In this document: positions 1 through 7,083 of the stretch, in pieces
Layout of the letters: the number at the start of each line of letters is the position of its first letter
Numbering within the stretch: the first letter of the stretch is position 1
Assembly: GCA_036661035.1 (NCBI GenBank)
Contig: JAVWZM010000040.1
Coordinates: forward strand, 1 to 20,832
Direction: 5' to 3'
From: JAGPHI01 sp036661035
GTDB taxonomy: Bacteria > Bacillota > Clostridia > Oscillospirales > Ruminococcaceae
Length of the DNA stretch: 20,832 bases
Position numbers and translations under genes: made by a program
The notes under the pieces: generated by a model
What the model was told of the DNA's origin: nothing
What the model saw: only the letters and a program-made list of their open reading frames with translations
The model's database searches: none

Positions 1-70
1 TTTTAAAATAAGCATAGCTCGCCCCCTATTGCATAGTGTTTTATGGCGATGTGCGCCATGTGCAAATATA

Positions 71-118
71 ATATTGTATAATAATTATTATACCGTGATA
101 TTAATTATTATACAATAT
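71..118. repeat. AT-rich inverted repeat, 16-bp arms
   Basis: Arms at 71-86 and 103-118 are perfectly complementary (ATATTGTATAATAATT and its reverse complement) around a 16-nt centre. The left part also contains a perfect 18-bp palindrome at 76-93 (GTATAATAATTATTATAC), so the half-site TATAATAATT is present about three times. No T-run typical of a terminator follows. It could be a binding site for a regulator with an AT-rich palindromic operator, or a structured element belonging to a gene left of the window. A smaller hairpin, ATGGCG-atgtg-CGCCAT, lies at 43-59. Confidence 0.6.
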
Positions 119-202
119 AAAAAGCGTTTATCTTTAAAACTTTTATAATATGTTCATAAAATCCGGCTTGCCTTACAAATTTTGCATAATGCTTGTACAT
201 TA

Positions 203-301
203 ACAGCAATTTTACTTTTGACTGTCCTACTCAAAGTCCCGTCTTTGCTGTATGCAACTTGACAAAAGGTTGTTTACAAAGACAATAATATGTCAAGTTG
301 C
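203..301. repeat. Dispersed ~100-bp structured repeat, copy 1
   Basis: This segment is matched by a second copy at 16633-16733. Shared blocks include ACAGCAATTTTACTT, GTCTTTGCTGTATGCAA, ACAAAAGG, TACAAAGACAATAATA and TCAAGTTGC. Several inverted repeats lie inside: ACAGCAA (203-209) with TTGCTGT (245-251); GTCTTTG (241-247) with CAAAGAC (277-283); and GCAACTTGACA (254-264) with TGTCAAGTTGC (291-301). Both copies are intergenic and upstream of genes. It carries no ORF. It resembles a small non-autonomous repeat or a repeated RNA or regulatory element; the family is not recognised. Confidence 0.75.
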
Positions 302-346
302 TACAGTTTCAAATTTGGTAAAATCCGAATGTGGCTATAGTTAATA

Positions 347-376
347 TTGACACGGTAATATTATATCATGTATAAT
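347..376 (+). promoter_or_regulatory. Sigma-A promoter of the LiaF-like gene
   Basis: A -35 TTGACA (347-352) and a -10 TATAAT (371-376) are both perfect consensus, separated by 18 bp. The start codon is 26 nt downstream of the -10, leaving a short leader that carries the ribosome site AAGGGGG near 388-394. Confidence 0.8.
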
Positions 377-401
377 ATAAACAATAAAAGGGGGCAATTA
401 T

Positions 402-1160
402 ATGAGATATAAAATAGGCAATGCTCTATGGGGAATTGCGTTTATTTTAGCCGGTGTCGGCTTTGCGGGAAACGCATTTAACGTGTGGCAATTCGATTTA
501 TTTTTTAGCGGCTGGTGGACTTTATTTATTATCGTTCCCTGCATTATCGGCATTATACAGCGCGGCTTTAACACAGGAAATTCCATTGGCCTTGCGGTAG
601 GTGTGCTTTTGCTGCTGAGCGCGCAAGACATTTTGCCGCGCAATATTGTGGGCAAGCTTTTTCTGCCTGTAATTTTAATTGTGATAGGGCTTGCCATTGT
701 TTTTCGTCATAATTTCCGCACGGGCGACAATCAATCCGGATATCAAAGCGCCGACGGCAATGTAAATGTTGAAAACGCAGACGGCACAAGCCATTATAAC
801 GCAAGCAATAAAACCGAACCACATAATTGGAACTCTAGCTGCGGCTCGGACCTTTTGGCGGTGTTTTGCGGAAACAGCGGTAGCTTTAACGGCCGCGAAT
901 GTAAAGGCGTGTCCTGTACAGCCGTGTTTGGCGGTGTGGATTTGGATTTGCGCGGTGCTGTGATAACAAAGGACATTACCGTAGAGGCAACTGCTATTTT
1001 TGGCGGTGTGGATATTTTTGTAGATGATAAGGTGCAGGTAATGTTTCGCTCTGTGCCCATTTTCGGCGGTGTGGATTGCACTGTGCCTGCCAGAGATAAA
1101 AGCCTACCCACTGTTTTTATAAACTGTGTGTCTGTTTTCGGCGGCGTGGATATTAAATAA
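402..1160 (+). CDS. LiaF-like membrane protein with FGGVD repeats
   Basis: The 252-residue protein has a hydrophobic N-terminal part, with probable membrane segments near residues 7-24, 38-53, 60-74 and 84-101. A polar linker (about 105-145) leads to a C-terminal domain in which the motif FGGVD recurs four times (176-180, 200-204, 221-225, 246-250) about 20-25 residues apart, as in the beta-solenoid C-terminal domain of LiaF/YvqF-type proteins. In Bacilli LiaF restrains the LiaRS envelope-stress system. Here it is monocistronic, with its own promoter and terminator, and faces away from the sigma/anti-sigma pair, so its partner is not evident. The ATG at 402 is preceded by a good ribosome site. 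Family assignment is fairly firm; the exact role is inference. Confidence 0.8.
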   Translation: MRYKIGNALWGIAFILAGVGFAGNAFNVWQFDLFFSGWWTLFIIVPCIIGIIQRGFNTGNSIGLAVGVLLLLSAQDILPRNIVGKLFLPVILIVIGLAIVFRHNFRTGDNQSGYQSADGNVNVENADGTSHYNASNKTEPHNWNSSCGSDLLAVFCGNSGSFNGRECKGVSCTAVFGGVDLDLRGAVITKDITVEATAIFGGVDIFVDDKVQVMFRSVPIFGGVDCTVPARDKSLPTVFINCVSVFGGVDIK

Positions 1161-1220
1161 TTTTGCGATTGCACAGCGGCATTTTGCAAAAACAGTACAA
1201 AAGCTAAAGCAAGATAAAGT

Positions 1221-1266
1221 AAAACCAAGGTAAGGCAAATACAATTTTGCCGCACCTTGGTTTTTT
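1221..1266. terminator. Bidirectional intrinsic terminator
   Basis: AAAACCAAGGT (1221-1231) pairs perfectly with ACCTTGGTTTT (1254-1264). Inside it, GGCAAA pairs with TTTGCC. A T-run follows on the + strand and the complementary A-run gives a T-run on the - strand. It sits between the convergent LiaF-like and anti-sigma genes, so it can end both transcripts. Confidence 0.85.
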
Positions 1267-1280
1267 AATGTTGTTTTTGT

Positions 1281-1302
1281 ATAGCCGCTATAAGGCGGCT
1301 AT
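1281..1302. repeat. Hairpin downstream of the anti-sigma gene
   Basis: ATAGCCGC (1281-1288) and GCGGCTAT (1295-1302) form a perfect 8-bp stem with a 6-nt loop. It lies 18 bp past the anti-sigma stop on the - strand. No T-run follows directly, so it may protect the 3' end or act with the terminator just beyond it. Confidence 0.5.
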
Positions 1303-1319
1303 GCCTTGCGCTGTACCTA

Positions 1320-1979
1320 TCAGTCCAAAAGGAAACGCCACTCGTTTTTATCAAGGGCAACGTATAGGGTTAATGGCAGATCTGCGTTTTTTTCGCGCAC
1401 GGTAAATTTAAAAATATTGTCCTTGCCATTTGCCTCGTCCGTCAGCAATTCTTCGCTGATTATCTCCAAGGCGTCTATATTATATCCGCCTGTTTTATCC
1501 GCCGTTTCTTTATATGCGCCGCCATTTAGCACAATCTCCCTCGCGTGGTCTAGGGCGGCTGTGGGTGACGCTGCGTCTTGCGCGTTTTCGGCAGCTGCGC
1601 CAAACTCCTCCGAGTTTAAAGCAGCTTTTTCGTTGGCTAGGTCTGCCTTTTCCCCTGCGCCGCCGTCGGCATTTTCTGCCATGGCTGCGCCTGAAAGCAT
1701 GGGGCTTTTTGCCGCTGCAGGTGCAGACTGAATGGCTCTGTCTTGCGGTGCCATCTGGGGCGCGGATTTTGCCATGTTCAGCTTGCTGTAGGAGCCAATG
1801 GCAATAGGCGCCGCAAGCATTATTAGTACGCAAGCCGCCGCCATGATATATTTTTTAAAGTAAATCGGCTTTTTGCCGCCCTCTGTTGAGGTTTCGGCAA
1901 GCTTTTTCAAGGTTTCTGCTTTAAATTCTTCGCTCATTTTTACATGCTGCATTGCAGAAATATAATCGTTTTTATTCAA
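1320..1979 (-). CDS. Membrane anti-sigma factor, partner of the ECF sigma
   Basis: The 219-residue protein has a short charged cytoplasmic N-terminus (1-42), one membrane segment (about 44-64), an alanine-rich low-complexity linker (about 68-145) and a small extracytoplasmic C-terminal domain (about 146-219). It directly follows the sigma gene and overlaps it by 8 nt (1972-1979), the usual arrangement for an ECF sigma and its anti-sigma. The start is TTG at 1977-1979, chosen because AAAGGAG (- strand, 1989-1995) lies nine bases upstream and no better start fits. No HxxxCxxC zinc motif of the ZAS type is visible, so the sigma-binding part is of another kind. The anti-sigma role is inferred from layout and topology. 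Confidence 0.72.
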   Translation of the reverse strand: MNKNDYISAMQHVKMSEEFKAETLKKLAETSTEGGKKPIYFKKYIMAAACVLIMLAAPIAIGSYSKLNMAKSAPQMAPQDRAIQSAPAAAKSPMLSGAAMAENADGGAGEKADLANEKAALNSEEFGAAAENAQDAASPTAALDHAREIVLNGGAYKETADKTGGYNIDALEIISEELLTDEANGKDNIFKFTVREKNADLPLTLYVALDKNEWRFLLD

Positions 1980-2496
1980 TGTCGAAATCTCCTTTCAAGG
2001 CGTCTTTCAATAAGCCCCTTCCGCGGGAAAGCCGCGAAAGAACAGTGTTTTGCGGCATATGTAAAAGCAAGGCAAGCTCCTTTGCTTTATAGCCCTCTAT
2101 GTAATACAAATAAATAACCTCGCGATATTTTAGCGGCAGCGCGCTTACGGCATTGGCAACTGCGCCCTCGCTTTGCGTAAAGCTTTCGTCGGGGAAATTT
2201 TCTTCTATGCCTGTGGTTTTGCGCTGCCATGCGCTTTTGAAAAAGCTTTTACAGCGGTTTGCCGCGGCATGTAAAAGCCAAGCCTTGCAATGCTCGCCGC
2301 TTTCAAACAAGGGCATGGTGCGCATAAGGCTGATAAAAACCTCTTGTGTAATATCCTCGGCATCGTGTGTGTTTTTTACAAAAGCATATGCCGCGCGGAA
2401 AACCGTTTGCCCATATTTTAAAAACACTGCGTCCATGGTAAAACGCTCGTCACCGCAATGTACAAAGGCGTTTGTGTCGGTGGTTTCACCGTACAT
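1972..2496 (-). CDS. ECF-family RNA polymerase sigma factor
   Basis: The 174-residue protein has the two-domain ECF layout. Region 2 spans about 25-88 and includes the core-binding motif DAEDITQEVF (45-54). Region 4 spans about 111-167, with the helix-turn-helix in YKAKELALLLHMPQNTVLSR (136-155). There is no region 3 or N-terminal region 1.1. The ATG at 2494-2496 is preceded by a GGGGGGA ribosome site; a second in-frame Met at residue 21 is possible but less well placed. It is co-transcribed with the membrane anti-sigma gene and so probably answers an envelope signal. No clear ECF-type autoregulated promoter (AAC/CGT) was seen upstream. Confidence 0.9.
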   Translation of the reverse strand: MYGETTDTNAFVHCGDERFTMDAVFLKYGQTVFRAAYAFVKNTHDAEDITQEVFISLMRTMPLFESGEHCKAWLLHAAANRCKSFFKSAWQRKTTGIEENFPDESFTQSEGAVANAVSALPLKYREVIYLYYIEGYKAKELALLLHMPQNTVLSRLSRGRGLLKDALKGDFDIE

Positions 2497-2619
2497 GAAA
2501 ATCCCCCCTGTGATAATAATACAAATTTGCTATGCTTATTATTGCACAGCCGCAGAAAAAAAGAAAGGCTTTGCAAAAAGGCAGCCGCAATAACGCCTTA
2601 TTTGCCATTTACCTTTCTC

Positions 2620-2739
2620 TTAAAACTGCTGTGCAGTTTTAACTGTGCATGTGCGATAGCACGCACATTAGGATAAGCTTTTTAACGGACAATTCCGCAG
2701 AATTGTTTATTAAAACTGCTATGCAGTTTTAACTGTGCA
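2620..2739. repeat. Two 30-bp palindromic direct repeats with intervening hairpins
   Basis: A 30-bp unit occurs at 2620-2649 and 2710-2739 with one mismatch. Each begins with a 23-bp palindrome, TTAAAACTGC-N3-GCAGTTTTAA, followed by CTGTGCA. Between them lie two further hairpins: ATGTGCG (2649-2655) with CGCACAT (2662-2668), and ACAATTC (2689-2695) with GAATTGT (2700-2706). The cluster lies just past the kinase stop and upstream of the sigma gene. The outer palindromes could serve as terminators on either strand, but four in 120 bp is more than termination needs. Confidence 0.7.
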
Positions 2740-2741
2740 AA

Positions 2742-4226
2742 TTATTTAGTTTCAAACCAAAATACAGAGCCTTCTCCCATGACGCTTTGCACGCCAAAGC
2801 TAAAGCCGTGATTGATTAATATTGCCTTGCTGATAGAAAGCCCAAGCCCTGTGCCCACCTTGCCCTCGCTTGCTCTTGTGCGATAGTATTTGTCAAATAT
2901 ATAGGGTAAATCCTGGGGTGGCACGCCCTCGCCATGATCCACCACCTCTACCCGTGTTTTCCCTTCCAGCTTATGCACATTTACGCCGATATATCCGTCT
3001 TTGCCTACGTGATGCAAAGCGTTTGCCAAAAGGTTATGCACAACGCGGCTCATCATGTCCGGATCTGCGTTTATGATACATTCTTCGCTTGCGTCCACTT
3101 GCAGATTGTATGAATTTTTGGCGCAAATGTCGCTATATTTGTATGCCACCTCGTCGCATAGCTGTGCCAAATCGAAGTCCACACAGTTCAGCTTTTCGGT
3201 GCCTGCGGAATATTTGCTAAGCTCCATTACGCTATTTACAAGGGCAGAAAGGCGGTCTGTTTCGTCTATTATTACATCTAGCTGTTCCCCACGCTTTGCG
3301 GGGTTGTCGCCTGTTAAATCACGCACTGTTTCGGCATAGCCCTTAATTAATGTAAGCGGCGTGCGCAAATCGTGGCTGATGTTTGCAATTAAATCTCGCT
3401 GTAGCTGAGCCGTGCGCCCCACCTCTGTTGCCATTAGGTTAAAATCTTCCGCCAGTGCGCCTATTTCGTCGTGGCCCGGCACATCTACACGCACCTTGTA
3501 GTTTCCCTTTGCCATTTCGCAAGCGGCGGCAGAAAGCTTTGAAAGGGGCTTTGTAAACCAGCGGCTAAAGATATACGCGCCCGGTATGCTTACTAAAAGC
3601 ACTATTAAAACCACCAAAATCATCTGGCGTTTCAGCACGATAGTTGCCTGCCCTATGCGCTCTAGCCCTGTGGACACTATTACCATATAATCGCCGGCGC
3701 GGCGCGCCACCACCATTTGCTCTATGCCCGGTCGGTCGCCCTCTATAGTATATTTATTGCTGCCTCCTGCCAAAATTTGCGCGCGCATAGACATTGCCGC
3801 AGGGGTGTACCATTTGTCGCTATTGTCACTTGAGCCAAAAAAGGAAATGCTTTTACCCGGTGGGTGCAAAAGGCAATGCTCGTTTAAGCCCTCGTAGCCT
3901 AAAAGATGAAGATTATTCATGGTGACTATCTCGAAGCATTTGCCCGAAATAGGCATATTTTGGCCATTTAATTCCTCGTAAAACTCCTCGTTAAAGGTGA
4001 TTTTACCGCCTTCGTTTTTATAAATATCTCCGTGCTTATTTATTAGCTCCGCAGTGGTATCGGCTATCTTCGCAAGCTCGTTTTCTATCATATCCACATA
4101 AGTCGGCTCTAAAAGCTGCACATTTAAAAGCCAAACAAGGCCTATAAGCACAGCGCCTACAAGCAAAACAAAAACCATTAATTTATGCCTGATACTGCGA
4201 AACCATTTCCCCTTCACATGCATCAC
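2742..4226 (-). CDS. Membrane sensor histidine kinase
   Basis: The 494-residue protein has a membrane segment at about 15-37, an extracytoplasmic sensor region at about 38-200, a second membrane segment at about 202-222, then HAMP (about 222-275), dimerisation and ATPase domains. The phospho-acceptor is H285 in NISHDLRTPLT. The ATP site shows an N box around NLLANALHH (398-406), G1 DHGEGVP (430-436), F box FDKYY (444-448) and G2 GTGLGLSI (458-465), so it should be active. It follows the response regulator with no gap: the regulator stop at 4227-4229 abuts a GTG (4224-4226) and an ATG (4221-4223), either of which may be the start. The signal sensed is unknown; the sensor region was not matched to a named domain. 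Confidence 0.93.
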   Translation of the reverse strand: MMHVKGKWFRSIRHKLMVFVLLVGAVLIGLVWLLNVQLLEPTYVDMIENELAKIADTTAELINKHGDIYKNEGGKITFNEEFYEELNGQNMPISGKCFEIVTMNNLHLLGYEGLNEHCLLHPPGKSISFFGSSDNSDKWYTPAAMSMRAQILAGGSNKYTIEGDRPGIEQMVVARRAGDYMVIVSTGLERIGQATIVLKRQMILVVLIVLLVSIPGAYIFSRWFTKPLSKLSAAACEMAKGNYKVRVDVPGHDEIGALAEDFNLMATEVGRTAQLQRDLIANISHDLRTPLTLIKGYAETVRDLTGDNPAKRGEQLDVIIDETDRLSALVNSVMELSKYSAGTEKLNCVDFDLAQLCDEVAYKYSDICAKNSYNLQVDASEECIINADPDMMSRVVHNLLANALHHVGKDGYIGVNVHKLEGKTRVEVVDHGEGVPPQDLPYIFDKYYRTRASEGKVGTGLGLSISKAILINHGFSFGVQSVMGEGSVFWFETK

Positions 4227-4910
4227 CTATTTTGCCTTTGGATCAAATTTATAGCCTATGCCCCACACGGTAACTATATTATCCCTGTATTTTCCAATGT
4301 GGCTGCGAAGCATTTTCACATGAGTATCCACGGTGCGGTCTTCGCCAAAATAGTCGTAATTCCACACCTTTTGCAATATCTTCTCCCGCGAAAGAGCGAT
4401 GCCACGGTTGCTTACGAGGAAAACAAGCAAATCAAATTCCTTTGGCGTAAGTGCCGCGTCCGCACCTGCTATTTTTACGCTATGCGACGCGGTGTCTATT
4501 ATCAAATCGCCAAAAACAAAGCTTTCTCCGTCGCTTTGCGCTTTGGGCAAGGTGCGCGAAAGCACCGCCTTTACTCTTGCTACAAGCTCCCTTGGGCTAA
4601 AGGGCTTCACCACGTAATCGTCCGCGCCGTTTTCAAGCCCCGAAAGCTTGTCGTATTCTTCGCCTCTGGCAGTAAGCATGATTACAGGCGTGTCTATTTT
4701 GCGGCGGCGCATCTCGCGAAGGCAGGTCATTCCGTCTACAAAGGGCATCATGATATCCAGTATTACCAAGTCTATTCCGCCCACGCTTAAAGCCGCCAAG
4801 GCGGCAGAGCCGTCTGTTGCTTCCTCGCAGGCAAAGCCCTCGTGCTGCAAATGCTCGCTTATAAGCTCGCGAATACGCGGCTCATCGTCTACTATTAATA
4901 TCTTTACCAT
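4227..4910 (-). CDS. OmpR-family response regulator
   Basis: This is a 227-residue regulator with a receiver domain (1-~120) and a winged-helix DNA-binding domain (~130-225). The phospho-acceptor is D52 in VILDIMMP, with acidic D8/D9, T80 and K102 in their usual places. The C-terminal LTPKEFDLL and the VWGIGYKF hairpin are typical of the PhoB/WalR/CssR subgroup. An upstream in-frame start would add about 19 residues, but the ATG at 4908-4910 has GGAGGTG just before it and begins the conserved MVKILIVDDE, so it is preferred. It is the first gene of a two-gene operon with the kinase. Its own promoter region shares an 11-bp stretch with that of htrA. Confidence 0.95.
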   Translation of the reverse strand: MVKILIVDDEPRIRELISEHLQHEGFACEEATDGSAALAALSVGGIDLVILDIMMPFVDGMTCLREMRRRKIDTPVIMLTARGEEYDKLSGLENGADDYVVKPFSPRELVARVKAVLSRTLPKAQSDGESFVFGDLIIDTASHSVKIAGADAALTPKEFDLLVFLVSNRGIALSREKILQKVWNYDYFGEDRTVDTHVKMLRSHIGKYRDNIVTVWGIGYKFDPKAK

Positions 4911-4938
4911 GGTGGCACCTCCGCTATTTGTTGTACTG

Positions 4939-4967
4939 ATAATATAATAATGCCCCAATATGTGCAA
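4939..4967 (-). promoter_or_regulatory. Promoter of the regulator-kinase operon
   Basis: On the - strand, TTGCAC (4962-4967) and TATTAT (4939-4944) are separated by 17 bp, about 29 bp before the start codon. A TTCAC element (4971-4975) lies just upstream of the -35. The stretch CAAGCTGTGAA (+ strand, 4965-4975) recurs exactly in the htrA promoter at 8407-8417, consistent with control by a common regulator, perhaps this one. Confidence 0.55.
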
Positions 4968-5021
4968 GCTGTGAAAGATTTTTGCATATTTTCAAAACTC
5001 TTGCGCCTTTTATGCATATAT

Positions 5022-5068
5022 AAAAAGCAGGAGCCGCCGCAATATATTTTGCGCACAGCTCCTTTTTA
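5022..5068 (-). terminator. Intrinsic terminator of the DHH gene
   Basis: AGGAGC (5029-5034) pairs with GCTCCT (5058-5063), with extra pairing inside. On the - strand the stem is followed by a T-rich tract (GCTTTTTATAT). It lies five bases after the stop codon of the DHH phosphoesterase. Confidence 0.7.
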
Positions 5069-5072
5069 TGGT

Positions 5073-5990
5073 TTAGCTATTCATTGCCGTAAGCTCTGCT
5101 ATCAGCATGGGCAGCATCTCGTCCATATTTTCGGTGGAAAATTGGCAGGTGCCTACAGCTTTATGCCCGCCGCCGCCGTATTTTAGCATTAACGCGCCTA
5201 CATCTATCTTGCAAGTGCGGTTGATAATGCTGTGGCCTACAGCCGCAGAGCAGCCCTCTCCGCCACGGCCCGAAACAATCCATGCGGAAATATTCGCGTC
5301 TGGGTATAGGCTGTAAATCATAAAGCGATTGCCTGTATATATTGGCTCTACACCGCGCAAATCTGAAATGATTACGCCGTTTTCAACACGGGTATATTCG
5401 TGTATCATCTCCACAAAAAGCTCCGTTTGCTCCTTGTACATATCGCAGCGTTCTTTTACATCGGGCTTTTCCATTATTTCTTCAATGCTAAGGCTTCTGC
5501 ACCAGTCAATCAGCTCTTCCATAAGCTGATAATTGCTGATTGTAAAGTTGCGAAAGCGGCCAAGCCCTGTGCGCGGATCCATGATAAAGCCAAGCAATAT
5601 CCACGGTGACGGGCGCAAAACGTCGTCTGTGGTAAGGTTGGCAGAGTCTACCTTGTCCACTGCTTCTAAAAGCGCGTCAAATTTCGGAAAGCGCTCTTTT
5701 CCGCCGTAATAATCGTACACAATATGCGCGGCACTTGGCGACGGACGGCTATCTCCGATATATTTGCCCTTATAAGCGTTGCGCTCGGCCTCGCTGGAAT
5801 GGTGGTCAAACCACAGGCCGCAGCCCTCTACAAATGGCACATTTGCAAGACAATCGTTTTCGCACACAGATATTATCCCGTCTTGTAAATCTTTAGGGTG
5901 CGCAAATTTATAGGAATCTATAATGCCTGCCTCTTTTAAAAAAACGGCACAAACCAGTCCGTCAAAATCCGACCTTGTAATCAGTCGCAT
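5073..5990 (-). CDS. DHH-family phosphoesterase
   Basis: The 305-residue protein carries metal-binding motifs of the DHH superfamily: D8 and D10 in RSDFDG, D62-H63-H64 in FDHHSSE, D112 and D115 in AVDKVDSANLT, and a C-terminal GGGGHK (272-277) typical of the DHHA1-type substrate domain. Members hydrolyse phosphodiester or phosphoanhydride bonds in short oligonucleotides, cyclic dinucleotides or polyphosphate. No membrane or GGDEF domain is present, so it is a soluble cytoplasmic enzyme. The exact substrate cannot be told. The ATG at 5988-5990 with GGGGGG ahead of it is preferred over an upstream start that adds seven residues. It has its own promoter and terminator and is probably monocistronic. 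Confidence 0.85.
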   Translation of the reverse strand: MRLITRSDFDGLVCAVFLKEAGIIDSYKFAHPKDLQDGIISVCENDCLANVPFVEGCGLWFDHHSSEAERNAYKGKYIGDSRPSPSAAHIVYDYYGGKERFPKFDALLEAVDKVDSANLTTDDVLRPSPWILLGFIMDPRTGLGRFRNFTISNYQLMEELIDWCRSLSIEEIMEKPDVKERCDMYKEQTELFVEMIHEYTRVENGVIISDLRGVEPIYTGNRFMIYSLYPDANISAWIVSGRGGEGCSAAVGHSIINRTCKIDVGALMLKYGGGGHKAVGTCQFSTENMDEMLPMLIAELTAMNS

Positions 5991-6021
5991 GAAAAGCCCC
6001 CCTTGTATCATATATATTTAT

Positions 6022-6050
6022 ATTGTAGCATAAGTTTTGACTATTTACAA
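6022..6050 (-). promoter_or_regulatory. Promoter of the DHH gene
   Basis: On the - strand, TTGTAA (6045-6050) and TACAAT (6022-6027) are 17 bp apart, about 31 bp upstream of the chosen start codon. Confidence 0.6.
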
Positions 6051-6080
6051 TTATATTTTTGTCTAATTACTGCAATAAAA

Positions 6081-6115
6081 ACAAAAGCCGCCGCAAAACA
6101 TACGGCAGCTTTTGT
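6081..6115 (-). terminator. Intrinsic terminator of purC
   Basis: ACAAAAGC (6081-6088) pairs with GCTTTTGT (6108-6115), extended inside by GCCG/CGGC. On the - strand the stem ends in a T-rich tract (TTTTGTTTTTATT). It starts six bases after the purC stop. Confidence 0.8.
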
Positions 6116-6121
6116 GTGTTA

Positions 6122-6799
6122 TTATTTCAGCAATATGGCAGTAAGCTCCATTGGGCTTAGGCTTTCGCCGTTTGCGTAAGCGCGCATATTGCCGCTTGCT
6201 ATTTCGTCTATTAGGATAACCTCGCTGTCGTTAAAGCCAAATTCAAACTTAATGTCGTACAGCTCTGCGCCCTTTGCGGCTATTTCGTCTGCCACAAGCT
6301 TGGTTATTTTTTTAGTGGCGTCTGATATGGCGTGATACTGCTCGCTTGTCATGATATTAAGCATAGAAAGGGCTTCCTCTGTGATAAGCGGATCGCCGCG
6401 GTCGTCATCTTTAATTGTCATTTCCACATAGTAATCCAGCTTGTCGCCGTCGTTTACATATGCACCGTATCGGCGCAAAAAGCTGCCAACTGCGCGCAAG
6501 CGGCATATAACCTCAAGCCCTTTGCCAAAAGGAGTTGCAGGAAGCACCTCCATGGTAGATGCGTCTATATCTGCGCCGATATAATGGGTTTTAATGCCTG
6601 CCGCGTTAAGAAGGTTGAAAAATTTGACGCTCACTTTTAAGTTTTCGCGCCCGATGCCCTCGATATGCGCGCCCACTGTGTTTGCTCCCGGATCGAAAAC
6701 GCCGTTTTCCCCTGTCATATCGTCTTTAAATTTCAGCAAATAATTGCCATTATCCATTGCGAAAACATCTTTGGTTTTACCTGTGTAAACCTTTTTCAT
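6122..6799 (-). CDS. purC: SAICAR synthetase, divergent type
   Basis: The product (225 residues) makes the succinocarboxamide intermediate (SAICAR) from CAIR, aspartate and ATP in purine synthesis. The N-terminal YTGKTKDVF, the RAVGSFLRRYGAYV block (about 102-115), DDRGDPLI and DIKFEFGF are family features. The C-terminal signature usually reads like DExxTPDSSR; here it is DEIASGNMR, so this is a divergent branch. The start at 6797-6799 is preceded by GAAGGAG and begins the conserved MKKVYTGKTK; the 23 extra residues of the longer frame look like leader. No other purine gene is in the window, which is unusual because purC normally lies in a pur operon. Confidence 0.88.
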   Translation of the reverse strand: MKKVYTGKTKDVFAMDNGNYLLKFKDDMTGENGVFDPGANTVGAHIEGIGRENLKVSVKFFNLLNAAGIKTHYIGADIDASTMEVLPATPFGKGLEVICRLRAVGSFLRRYGAYVNDGDKLDYYVEMTIKDDDRGDPLITEEALSMLNIMTSEQYHAISDATKKITKLVADEIAAKGAELYDIKFEFGFNDSEVILIDEIASGNMRAYANGESLSPMELTAILLK

Positions 6800-6874
6800 T
6801 TTTACTCCTTCTGCCACTAAAGCGCGGCGCGTAAAGTCTTGTGTGCGAATAAAGCTATTCCAAAGCACTAGGCT

Positions 6875-6883
6875 ATTATATCA
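6875..6883 (-). promoter_or_regulatory. Extended -10 promoter of purC
   Basis: On the - strand the sequence TGATATAAT is an extended -10 (TGN plus consensus TATAAT, 6875-6883). A good -35 at the normal distance is missing; TTGACA lies 24 bp upstream (6905-6910). The implied leader is about 70 nt. Nothing resembling a known riboswitch was recognised in it. Confidence 0.5.
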
Positions 6884-7020
6884 CAAAAAACTTTTCAACT
6901 ACAATGTCAAAAGCACATCAAATATCATATCCTTGCCCTGCCTATTTTCGGCAAAAGCACCGTAAGACATACTTATATGCCCGTTTCTGCCGCCTGCATA
7001 CGCCATTCAAATACAAAAAC

Positions 7021-7055
7021 AGGCTGCGGTGCAAATATGCTTTGCGCCGCAGCCT
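7021..7055 (-). terminator. Intrinsic terminator of htrA
   Basis: AGGCTGCGG (7021-7029) and CCGCAGCCT (7047-7055) form a perfect 9-bp GC-rich stem, followed on the - strand by GTTTTTGT. It lies about 28 bp past the htrA stop. Confidence 0.85.
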
Positions 7056-7083
7056 ACTTTTTAAAATGCTTGCTTTTTATATT

